A DNA stretch of 12,188 nt, taken from NCBI GenBank assembly GCA_964345695.1, contig CAYFSC010000086.1:1-12188 (forward strand), given 5' to 3'. Positions 6,333-12,188 of the stretch are shown here, piece by piece (position 1 is the stretch's first letter; each line of letters begins with the position of its first letter). Origin of the DNA: CAYFSC01 sp964345695. GTDB taxonomy: Bacteria > Bacteroidota > Rhodothermia > Rhodothermales > Salinibacteraceae. Below the pieces are notes generated by a model. That model saw only the letters and a program-made list of their open reading frames with translations. It was not told the origin of the DNA and did no database searches. The translations under genes were made by a program, and so were the position numbers.

Positions 6333-8438
6333 ATGTCGCAGCAACGCAACACGCCCAACTCTCGGCCGGGCTCCTCAAACGAGTCCAATGGACAGCCGCG
6401 CTTCGCCCTGTGGATCTACCTAGCCATCTTCCTGGCTTTGGTCGTCCACCTCTTCATCTATTGGGGGGGGACGGAGGCGTCCAACATTGAGTATAGCACC
6501 TTTTTGGAGTACGTCGAAGAGGGGCACGTCGAGCGCGTGGAAATCGTCAACGACGCGCAGATCCGAGGCCGCTACACACCCGAAGCGGTGCAAAGTGGGG
6601 AGGTGCGCGTATCGTCGTCTGAGGGTTCCATTTTGGACGGGGGGCTGGAGGCCGAAGAGCGACGGCGGTTCACGTCCATGAAGCCAGCCGACCACGAACT
6701 CACGCAATTCCTGCGCGATTACAACGCTTCGGCGGAGGCCAGCGGCCAGCCGACCGTGGCGTTCACGGCCCTGCAGGAGGATGACTGGCTCGGGGGCGTC
6801 CTTTTCTGGGTGCTGCCCATTGCCCTTTTCGTCGGGCTGTGGATCTGGTTCCTGCGCCGCATGAATCCGAGCAGTCAGGTCCTCAACGTCGGCAAGAGCA
6901 AGGCGAAGCTCTTCGAAGCCTCCGACGACAACAACGTCACCTTCGACGATGTGGCGGGCCTCGAGGAAGCCAAGGAAGAGGTCGTTGAGGTCGTCGAGTT
7001 CTTGCAAAACCCCGACAAGTTTACCCGTCTGGGCGGCAAGCTGCCGAAAGGCGTTCTGCTGGTGGGTCCGCCGGGAACGGGCAAAACGCTCATGGCGAAG
7101 GCCGTTGCCGGTGAGGCCGGTGTGCCCTTCTTCTCGATCTCGGGATCCGACTTCGTCGAAATGTTCGTCGGTGTCGGGGCCTCGCGGGTGCGCGACCTGT
7201 TCAAAAATGCCAAGGAGAGCGCGCCGTGCATCATTTTTATCGACGAGATGGACGCCATCGGTCGCACGCGCGGACGCAACAGCATGGTGGGCGGAAACGA
7301 TGAGCGGGAGAACACCCTGAACCAGCTGCTCGTCGAGATGGACGGGTTCGATTCGGATGCCGGTGTCATCATCATGGCGGCCACAAACCGGCCCGACGTG
7401 CTCGACTCGGCGCTACTGCGTCCGGGACGGTTCGACCGGCAGATCCTGGTCGACAAGCCCGACCGGCGCGACCGGGAGCAGATCTTCGAGGTTCACACGG
7501 GCAATCTTCTGCTCAGCGACAACGTGGACATGACGGTCTTGGCCAGTCAAACGCCCGGATTCGCCGGTGCTGAAATCGCCAATGTATGCAATGAGGCGGC
7601 CCTGCTGGCGGCGCGGAAGGACAAGGACGTGATCGAGATGGAGGACTTCGAGCAGGCGATTGATCGCGTTATCGCCGGACTGGAGAAGAAAAACAAGATC
7701 ATCTCGCCTGAAGAGCGCAAGGTAATCGCGTTCCACGAGTCTGGTCACGCCATCGTCGGATGGTTCTCGGAGCACACCGACCCCGTCGTCAAAGTCTCCA
7801 TCGTGCCGCGGGGCCTGAGCGCGCTCGGGTACGCGCAGCACCTGCCCGAGGAGCGCTACCTGTACTCCCGTGAAGCCCTCATGGACCGGATGGCAATGAT
7901 GCTCGGCGGGCGTGTTGCTGAAGAGATCATCTTTGGCAGCATTACCACCGGAGCGCAGAACGACCTGGAGCGCGTTACCAAGATGGCTTACGCGATGGTC
8001 GTCGACTATGGAATGAGCGAACGCGTTGGGCAGGTTAGCTTCAACCTCTCGCAGCGAGGAGAAGAGGAGCCGATGTTCGACAAGCCCTACTCCGAGTCGA
8101 CCGCCCAGATCATCGACGAAGAAGTGAAGGCCCTAATCGACGAAGCCCGCGAGCAGGCGCGACAGATGCTTACCGAACGCCGGGATACGCTTGACCGCAT
8201 GGCCGAGGCGCTGCTGGAACAGGAAGTGCTCGGCGCTCAGGAGCTCCTTGACCTCCTCGGAGAGCGTCCGCACGGCGAGTACATCTCCGTGAACGGTACG
8301 GGCAAGACGTTGAGGCAGGCCGCGCCGGAGGCGAGCGAGGGGACCGCGGACGAAGACGCGACGGATCAAAATGGAAGTTCGTCTGAAACGTCCGAGCCCA
8401 AAGCCTCCTCGGAAACCCGTGCCGAAGACCCTTCGTAG
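6333..8438 (+). CDS. ftsH: ATP-dependent zinc metalloprotease FtsH
   Basis: A 701-residue membrane-anchored AAA+ protease that forms hexamers and degrades misfolded or regulatory membrane and cytosolic proteins. Transmembrane segments lie at about 24-44 and 153-175, enclosing a periplasmic domain. The AAA module has Walker A GPPGTGKT (245-252), the pore loop MFVG (277-280), Walker B IIFIDE (300-305) and the second region of homology with Arg-finger residues at 363-369 (RPGRFDR). The M41 protease site is HESGH (468-472), with D544 the expected third zinc ligand. The last 40 or so residues are an acidic, Ser/Thr-rich, probably disordered tail. An in-frame ATG at 6285 would add 16 residues that are Cys-rich and unlike FtsH N-termini, so 6333 was chosen. 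The T-rich stretch just before the start holds no Shine-Dalgarno sequence. A clear terminator follows at 8536. Confidence 0.98.
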   Translation: MSQQRNTPNSRPGSSNESNGQPRFALWIYLAIFLALVVHLFIYWGGTEASNIEYSTFLEYVEEGHVERVEIVNDAQIRGRYTPEAVQSGEVRVSSSEGSILDGGLEAEERRRFTSMKPADHELTQFLRDYNASAEASGQPTVAFTALQEDDWLGGVLFWVLPIALFVGLWIWFLRRMNPSSQVLNVGKSKAKLFEASDDNNVTFDDVAGLEEAKEEVVEVVEFLQNPDKFTRLGGKLPKGVLLVGPPGTGKTLMAKAVAGEAGVPFFSISGSDFVEMFVGVGASRVRDLFKNAKESAPCIIFIDEMDAIGRTRGRNSMVGGNDERENTLNQLLVEMDGFDSDAGVIIMAATNRPDVLDSALLRPGRFDRQILVDKPDRRDREQIFEVHTGNLLLSDNVDMTVLASQTPGFAGAEIANVCNEAALLAARKDKDVIEMEDFEQAIDRVIAGLEKKNKIISPEERKVIAFHESGHAIVGWFSEHTDPVVKVSIVPRGLSALGYAQHLPEERYLYSREALMDRMAMMLGGRVAEEIIFGSITTGAQNDLERVTKMAYAMVVDYGMSERVGQVSFNLSQRGEEEPMFDKPYSESTAQIIDEEVKALIDEAREQARQMLTERRDTLDRMAEALLEQEVLGAQELLDLLGERPHGEYISVNGTGKTLRQAAPEASEGTADEDATDQNGSSSETSEPKASSETRAEDPS

Positions 8439-8535
8439 CTCCGTCGACCGGGTTGAGGCAGGTCGCAATGCGGCCGCTGTCGCTGCTCGGCATAATGCAT
8501 GCTATCGATGGGCGGACCCATTAAAGCAGCAACCT

Positions 8536-8559
8536 AGGCGAGGCTTTCTCGCCTTTTTT
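8536..8559 (+). terminator. Intrinsic terminator after ftsH
   Basis: GGCGAG (8537-8542) pairs perfectly with CTCGCC (8548-8553) around a 5-base loop, extendable by an A-T pair (8536/8554), and six T residues follow (8554-8559). This is the textbook form and lies 98 bases after the ftsH stop codon. It separates ftsH from the ribosomal cluster. The bases between (8439-8535) hold a weak hairpin near 8461-8475 and nothing else that I recognise. Confidence 0.9.
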
Positions 8560-8803
8560 CGTGCAGATTCGGGATCGGTCATTTGATTTACTGATATATA
8601 TCGATCTAACAAACTGAAGGCGGACTCACGGGCCTCTAGCGCCGGCAGCCGGAGATGCAATTCATTTCACCCTATCTTCGACGCGCCGAGGGGACCATTC
8701 ACGCTCCCGAATGCTACTAAAAGTCTGCGCGCATGACGGACGGGTCCAGTACGTTCTGGGCGCCGCCCTCGAACGAGATTCCACTGAGTGACGACCTACA
8801 ACT
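8560..8803 (+). other. Non-coding leader of the str ribosomal cluster
   Basis: These 244 bases lie between the ftsH terminator and rpsL, and no recognised gene fits. Short open frames here lack any family resemblance, and one (8733 onward) runs into rpsL in another frame. The region starts with an unusually AT-rich patch (8578-8617), the likeliest promoter site. It also contains TATCTTCG at 8673-8680, one base off the Bacteroidetes -7 box TAnnTTTG but lacking a -33 partner, and a small GGGC-GCC-GCCC hairpin near 8758-8770. A leader of this length could carry operon control, but no known motif is recognisable. Confidence 0.5.
8582..8612 (+). promoter_or_regulatory. Candidate promoter of the str cluster
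   Basis: TTGATT at 8583-8588 and TAACAA at 8607-8612 are 18 bases apart, in the one clearly AT-rich patch of this otherwise GC-rich spacer and just downstream of a strong terminator. TTTG at 8582-8585 could also serve as a Bacteroidetes-type -33 box, but no TAnnTTTG lies at the right distance. The call rests mainly on position and composition. Confidence 0.35.
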
Positions 8804-9178
8804 GTGCCGACGATCCAACAGCTGGTCCGAAAAGGACGCAAGTCCGAAACCGAAAAGAGCGACTCCCCCGCACTGGAGGGATCCCCGCAGCGCCGAGGCG
8901 TCTGCACGCGCGTCTACACGACGACGCCCAAGAAGCCGAACTCGGCGCTTCGGAAGGTGACACGTGTGCGGCTCACCAACGGGAATGAGGTGACTGCCTA
9001 CATTCCTGGAGAAGGCCACAACCTTCAGGAGCACTCCATCGTGCTTGTCCGTGGGGGGCGCGTCAAAGACCTCCCGGGCGTGAAGTATCATGTTGTACGT
9101 GGCGCGCTTGATGCCGCAGGCGTTCAGGATCGCCGGCAGGGGCGCTCCAAGTATGGCACGAAGAAGCCGCGCAGCTAG
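8804..9178 (+). CDS. rpsL: 30S ribosomal protein S12
   Basis: S12 sits at the decoding centre of the 30S subunit and helps set accuracy. The 124-residue protein has the full family pattern: PTIQQLVRKGR (2-12), RGVCTRVYTTTPKKPNSALR (31-50), RLTNGNEVTAYIPGEGHNLQ (56-75), RGGRVKDLPGVKYH (83-96) and RSKYGTKKP (114-122). K43, K44, K88 and P91 are wild type, so the sequence shows no common streptomycin-resistance substitution. D89 is the residue methylthiolated by RimO in bacteria that have it. Translation must begin at GTG 8804, because the conserved PTIQQL follows at once; the 124-residue length equals the E. coli protein. No Shine-Dalgarno sequence is visible. It is the first gene of the cluster, 90 bases before rpsG. 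Confidence 0.99.
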   Translation: MPTIQQLVRKGRKSETEKSDSPALEGSPQRRGVCTRVYTTTPKKPNSALRKVTRVRLTNGNEVTAYIPGEGHNLQEHSIVLVRGGRVKDLPGVKYHVVRGALDAAGVQDRRQGRSKYGTKKPRS

Positions 9179-9187
9179 GCAGGGCCA

Positions 9188-9218
9188 CGGCTGGACTCCA
9201 CCGGGGTCGAGTCGTTTT
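9188..9218 (+). terminator. Terminator-like hairpin in the rpsL-rpsG spacer (copy A)
   Basis: Bases 9188-9199 fold onto 9203-9214: 12 stem positions, 11 paired (including two G-T pairs) and one G-G mismatch, with loop ACC and then TTTT at 9215-9218. It starts 9 bases after the rpsL stop and leaves 50 bases before rpsG. The form is that of an intrinsic terminator or attenuator inside the operon. The position also matches the rpsL-rpsG spacer where S7 represses its own synthesis in E. coli, so a role in S7 feedback is an alternative. A near-identical structure lies between fusA and tuf. Confidence 0.6.
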
Positions 9219-9257
9219 CTTCGAAGAGGCCCGTGCAGTTTTCATCCAGACGAATTC

Positions 9258-9268
9258 CACACTGAATC
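9258..9268 (+). promoter_or_regulatory. CACAC translation-start context of rpsG
   Basis: CACAC at 9258-9262 ends 6 bases before the rpsG ATG, preceded by AATT at 9253-9256. The tuf start has AATT, CACAC and the same 6-base spacing; fusA has CACA at 9930-9933. No Shine-Dalgarno sequence is present. It may be an A/C-rich initiation signal read without anti-Shine-Dalgarno pairing. Three examples are too few to establish it. Confidence 0.25.
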
Positions 9269-9739
9269 ATGGCACGAGACAAGGCAGCCAAGCGGCGCAC
9301 GACGCAGCCAGACCCCATCTATCGCGACGAGCTGGTGTCCCGCTTCGTCAACGCCGTCATGCGAGACGGAAAGAAAAGTCTCGCCCAGCGCATTGTGTAC
9401 GACTCGTTCGACGTGATTGAAGAGCGAACGGGTGAGCAAGGCCTGGAGGTCTTCAAAAAGGCCGTCAACAATGTGGCGCCGCTCGTTGAGGTTCGCAGCC
9501 GCCGGGTGGGAGGAGCCACGTATCAGGTTCCGATTGAGGTGCGTCCCGACCGGCGCATCACACTGGCGTTCCGCTGGATCATTCAGTACGCCCGGGCTCG
9601 CAAGGAAAAGAGCATGCGCAACCGACTTGCCAGCGAGCTGATCAACGCCGCTCGCGGCGAAGGGGCTGCCGTAAAGAAGAAAGACGACGTACACCGCATG
9701 GCCGAGTCGAACAAGGCATTTGCTCACTTTCGGTTCTAG
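9269..9739 (+). CDS. rpsG: 30S ribosomal protein S7
   Basis: S7 is a primary 16S rRNA-binding protein that nucleates the 30S head and lines the E site. The 156-residue protein shows the conserved N-terminal block with PDPIYRDELVSRFVNAVM (14-31), the GKKSLAQRIVYDSF helix (34-47), the beta-hairpin region EVRSRRVGGATYQVP (74-88), RRITLAFRWII (95-105) and the C-terminal KKKDDVHRMAESNKAFAHFRF (136-156). Length matches the bacterial family. ATG 9269 gives the usual MAR start. In E. coli S7 represses its own cluster through the upstream spacer; here that spacer holds hairpin copy A. Downstream lies a structured spacer interrupted by the scaffold gap before fusA. Confidence 0.99.
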   Translation: MARDKAAKRRTTQPDPIYRDELVSRFVNAVMRDGKKSLAQRIVYDSFDVIEERTGEQGLEVFKKAVNNVAPLVEVRSRRVGGATYQVPIEVRPDRRITLAFRWIIQYARARKEKSMRNRLASELINAARGEGAAVKKKDDVHRMAESNKAFAHFRF

Positions 9740-9742
9740 CTT

Positions 9743-9796
9743 GGCGCTCTCCAGAGCAACGGAGTACGAAGTACCAGTGCCGCGCGCACCTGCGCG
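9743..9796 (+). repeat. Structured rpsG-fusA spacer before the gap
   Basis: Four pairings can be read here: GGCGCT (9743-9748) with AGTGCC (9776-9781, one G-T pair); a competing GCTC/GAGC hairpin near 9746-9756; GTAC (9764-9767) with GTAC (9771-9774) around GAA; and CGCGCA (9783-9788) with TGCGCG (9791-9796), an almost perfect GC palindrome ending 6 bases before the N run. It does not match the hairpin found in the other two spacers. Confidence 0.4.
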
Positions 9797-9802
9797 ATCT
9801 GT

Positions 9803-9902
9803 NNNNNNNNNNNNNNNNNNNNNNNNNNNNNNNNNNNNNNNNNNNNNNNNNNNNNNNNNNNNNNNNNNNNNNNNNNNNNNNNNNNNNNNNNNNNNNNNNN
9901 NN
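9803..9902. other. Scaffold gap of 100 N
   Basis: Exactly 100 N, the usual placeholder for a join of unknown length. The flanks are the end of the rpsG spacer and the fusA leader, so the str gene order suggests little is missing, but an extra gene or repeat cannot be excluded. GC-rich hairpins at the left edge may explain the failed assembly. Confidence 0.97.
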
Positions 9903-9942
9903 TTGCAGCGCGGCACGCACGCATTTAAACACAACATCCTCC

Positions 9943-12045
9943 ATGGCTACACGAGAAAACAAAGAGTTTCCCCTTGAGCGCACCCGCAACATTGGGATTG
10001 CCGCTCACATCGACGCTGGGAAGACAACCCTAACGGAGCGCATCCTGTTTTACACGGGACGCCTGCACCGTATGGGCGAGACCCACGAAGGTGCGGCGAC
10101 CATGGACTGGATGGACCAAGAGAAGGAGCGGGGCATCACGATTACATCGGCCGCGACGACCTGCTACTGGGATGACCGGCGAGTTAACATTATCGACACG
10201 CCTGGCCACGTCGACTTTACGATCGAGGTCGAGCGTTCGCTCCGCGTCCTTGACGGAGCCATTGCGCTGTTCTGCGCGGTGGGCGGCGTCGAGCCCCAAT
10301 CGGAGACCGTCTGGCGCCAGATGAACAAATACGATGTGCCGCGCATCGCGTTCGTCAACAAGATGGATCGCACGGGCGCGGACTTCGTCAACGTTATCGA
10401 CATGATGGAGGATCGCCTGAACGCGAACCCGGTTCCGGTGCAGTACCCGATCGGCTCCGGCGATATGTTCCGCGGTGTCATCGACCTGATTCGCAATAAG
10501 GCGATCATCTGGGACGACGAAAAGGGCATGTCTTGGGATGAAATCGAGATCCCGGAGGATCTGAAAAACGACGCGCGTCACTGGCGCATCAACCTGCTGG
10601 AAAGCGTTGCGGAGTACGATGACGAGCTCCTCATGAAGTACCTCGAAGGGGAAGACATCCCGGCGGAAGACCTGGAGGCCGTCATTCGCGAAGCCACCAT
10701 TAAGAGGGACATCACGCCCGTATTCTGCGGAACGGCACTTCAGAATAAGGGCGTCCAGCGCCTTCTGGATGGAATTGTGAACTACCTTCCGAGTCCGCTG
10801 GACGTGCCGCCGGTGACCGGTCGCCATCCGCGGGACGAAGAGGAGGAGATTGTTCGCAAGCCGGAAAAAGACGAGCCGTTCAGTGCCGTGGCCTTCAAGA
10901 TTGCCACGGATCCCTACGTCGGGAAGCTGACCTTCGTCCGCTGCTACAGCGGTACTCTTGACAAGGGGACAAAGGTGTACAATCCAGGCGCCGACGAGAT
11001 GGAGCGTGTCGGGCGGCTGATGTTCATGCACGCGAACAGCCGGGAGGACGTCGACCAGATTCGCGCTGGAGACATCGCTGCCGTCGTCGGGCCGAAGAAC
11101 CTTAAGACGGGAGATACCATTTGCGATCCGGACCATCCGGTCTTGCTGGAGTCGATGGACTTCCCCGAGCCGGTGATCCGTATTGCGATCGAACCCAAGA
11201 CCAAGAAGGACCGCGACAAGCTGACGAACGGTCTCGTCAAACTCGCCGAGGAGGACCCGACCTTTAACGTCTCGACGGACGAGGAGACGGGCCAGACCCT
11301 CATTGCGGGTATGGGCGAGTTGCACCTTGAGATTATCGTCGACCGCCTGAAACGCGAGTTCAAGGTCGAGGCCAATGTTGGTCGTCCGCAGGTGGCCTAC
11401 CGCGAGGCGATCACGCAGACCGTGGATGAGCACTACGTCCTCAAGAAGCAGACCGGTGGCCGCGGGCAGTTTGCCGAGGTCTACATGGAGGTCGGGCCGA
11501 ATGAAGAGGGCACCGATCTGGTCTTTGAGGACGAGATTTACGGCGGAGCCATTCCGAAGGAGTTTATTCCGTCGGTGAAGAAAGGCATTCAGAGCGCTAT
11601 GGAAGACGGCCCCATCGCGGGCTATCCCATCGAGGGCGTGAAAGTGCGGTTGTACGACGGCGATCACCACGAGGTCGACTCCGACCAGAATTCGTTCGAG
11701 ATTGCTGGCCGTATGGGCTTCCGTGAGGCCACACGCCGGGCGAATCCTGTTCTTATGGAGCCAATCATGGCCGTTGAGGTCATCACGCCTGACGAGTACA
11801 TGGGCGATGTGATTGGCGACTTGAACAGCCGTCGCGGTCAGATTGGGCAGATGGGACAACGGAACGACGCCCAGGTCATCAACGCTTTGGTGCCGCTTTC
11901 CGAAATGTTTGGCTATTCCACCGATCTGCGGTCCATCACGCAGGGCCGTGCCATCTACACGATGCAGTTTGAGAAGTACGATCCCGTGCCGAGGGACATC
12001 TCCAAGGAGATTATCGACGACGAGGCTGTCGGCGCGGCTGCTTAG
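9943..12045 (+). CDS. fusA: Translation elongation factor G
   Basis: EF-G is the GTPase that drives tRNA-mRNA translocation and, with RRF, ribosome recycling. The 700-residue protein has G1 AHIDAGKT (21-28), the switch I region ending in RGITIT (63-68), G3 DTPGH (85-89) with the catalytic-type H88, and G4 NKMD (139-142). Domain II follows from about 300, domain III contains GMGELHLE near 456-463, and domain IV has the loop GGRGQFAEV (505-513) and a tip histidine H576 in DHHEVDS, aligning with E. coli H583. Domain V ends with LRSITQGRAIYTMQF. Length is typical of the main bacterial form, and no domain is missing. ATG 9943 follows a CACA stretch and no Shine-Dalgarno sequence. The gene lies between the scaffold gap and tuf. 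Confidence 0.99.
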   Translation: MATRENKEFPLERTRNIGIAAHIDAGKTTLTERILFYTGRLHRMGETHEGAATMDWMDQEKERGITITSAATTCYWDDRRVNIIDTPGHVDFTIEVERSLRVLDGAIALFCAVGGVEPQSETVWRQMNKYDVPRIAFVNKMDRTGADFVNVIDMMEDRLNANPVPVQYPIGSGDMFRGVIDLIRNKAIIWDDEKGMSWDEIEIPEDLKNDARHWRINLLESVAEYDDELLMKYLEGEDIPAEDLEAVIREATIKRDITPVFCGTALQNKGVQRLLDGIVNYLPSPLDVPPVTGRHPRDEEEEIVRKPEKDEPFSAVAFKIATDPYVGKLTFVRCYSGTLDKGTKVYNPGADEMERVGRLMFMHANSREDVDQIRAGDIAAVVGPKNLKTGDTICDPDHPVLLESMDFPEPVIRIAIEPKTKKDRDKLTNGLVKLAEEDPTFNVSTDEETGQTLIAGMGELHLEIIVDRLKREFKVEANVGRPQVAYREAITQTVDEHYVLKKQTGGRGQFAEVYMEVGPNEEGTDLVFEDEIYGGAIPKEFIPSVKKGIQSAMEDGPIAGYPIEGVKVRLYDGDHHEVDSDQNSFEIAGRMGFREATRRANPVLMEPIMAVEVITPDEYMGDVIGDLNSRRGQIGQMGQRNDAQVINALVPLSEMFGYSTDLRSITQGRAIYTMQFEKYDPVPRDISKEIIDDEAVGAAA

Positions 12046-12060
12046 CACTTACGCAGTCCC

Positions 12061-12092
12061 CGGCCGGGCTCCACTGGAGTCCCGCCGTTTTT
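12061..12092 (+). terminator. Terminator-like hairpin in the fusA-tuf spacer (copy B)
   Basis: Bases 12061-12072 pair with 12076-12087 at 11 of 12 stem positions (one G-T pair, one C-C mismatch) around loop ACT, and TTTTT follows at 12088-12092. It starts 15 bases after the fusA stop codon and leaves 44 bases before the tuf start. It has the form of a strong intrinsic terminator, yet stands between two genes normally cotranscribed. Register, loop size and T run match copy A. Partial termination, processing or a separate tuf transcript would all fit. Confidence 0.65.
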
Positions 12093-12125
12093 CCACCCTG
12101 AACTGTTTACCACCGACCCAATTAG

Positions 12126-12136
12126 CACACAGGACC
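12126..12136 (+). promoter_or_regulatory. CACAC translation-start context of tuf
   Basis: AATT (12120-12123), CACAC (12126-12130) and then 6 bases lead to the tuf ATG, the same layout as rpsG. AGGA at 12131-12134 is only 2 bases from the start codon, too close for ordinary Shine-Dalgarno pairing. Confidence 0.25.
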
Positions 12137-12188
12137 ATGGCGAAAGAGACGTTTGAGCGGAAGAAGCCGCACATCAACATCGGGACGA
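12137..12188 (+). CDS. tuf: Elongation factor Tu, 5' end only
   Basis: Only 17 codons and one extra base lie in the window. They read MAKETFERKKPHINIGT, the conserved EF-Tu N-terminus that normally runs on into the IGHVDHGKTTL GTP-binding loop. EF-Tu delivers aminoacyl-tRNA to the ribosome. Its place directly behind fusA is the classical str order and independently supports the call. The gene continues beyond the right edge, so integrity cannot be judged. Confidence 0.95.
   Translation, partial: MAKETFERKKPHINIGT

Noticed and set aside
8776..8797. Possible third copy of the spacer hairpin before rpsL
   Set aside because: TTCCACTGAGTG looks like the loop side of the other copies, but it forms only a 3-bp stem and has no T run.
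8733..8960. Small open frame in the rpsL leader
   Set aside because: It overlaps the first third of rpsL in another frame and its product resembles nothing known; no start signal.
8805..9178. Streptomycin-resistance substitutions in S12
   Set aside because: K43, K88, P91 and neighbouring positions are the common wild-type residues.
10030..12048. 672-codon open frame on the - strand opposite fusA
   Set aside because: It is the mirror of a conserved, codon-biased GC-rich gene. The translation is His/Arg/Leu-rich with no recognisable family, and fusA on the + strand is beyond doubt.
1..12188. CRISPR array, insertion sequence, tRNA or rRNA
   Set aside because: No regularly spaced identical repeats, transposase, terminal inverted repeats with target duplications, or cloverleaf/T-loop sequences were seen on either strand by eye.

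Overview
The window is about 12.2 kb of GC-rich bacterial DNA with every recognisable gene on the + strand. Three things point to the Bacteroidota/Rhodothermota side of the tree: a long lipoprotein with the hallmark motifs of the SprE/PorW family (gliding motility and type IX secretion), no usable Shine-Dalgarno sequence before any gene, and acidic, halophile-like protein composition (for example the FtsH tail). A Salinibacter-like member of the Rhodothermia is my best guess. It is an inference from protein style; no search was run. The 100-base run of N shows this is a draft scaffold.

Layout: (1) 82-1242, a site-2 intramembrane metalloprotease with two CBS domains. (2) 1384-2817, pyruvate kinase, whose residues match the K+-independent class. 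(3) 2947-6159, the SprE/PorW-like TPR lipoprotein, whose C-terminal TPR part is split by a long disordered insertion carrying an 8-residue tandem repeat; a hairpin with a UUCG loop follows its stop codon. (4) 6333-8438, the membrane AAA+ zinc protease FtsH, closed by a clear intrinsic terminator at 8536-8559. (5) About 245 bases of leader without a gene. (6) The str ribosomal cluster: rpsL (8804), rpsG (9269), fusA (9943) and the first 17 codons of tuf (12137), with the scaffold gap between rpsG and fusA.

The first half holds single genes separated by 129-173 base spacers, probably separate or loosely coupled transcription units: membrane proteolysis, the last step of glycolysis, an envelope lipoprotein, and membrane protein quality control. 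The second half is a conserved translation operon (S12, S7, EF-G, EF-Tu). Keeping tuf behind fusA is the ancestral order that, as I recall, many Bacteroidetes have lost.

I see no mobile element, CRISPR array, defence system, tRNA or rRNA, and no clearly new multi-gene system. The most unusual signal is non-coding: the rpsL-rpsG and fusA-tuf spacers are almost equal in length (90 and 91 bases) and each carries a 27-base hairpin with identical geometry (12 stem positions, 11 paired, loop ACC or ACT) followed directly by a T run. Differences between the copies at three stem positions keep the pairing. They look like matched internal terminators, attenuators or processing sites within the operon.
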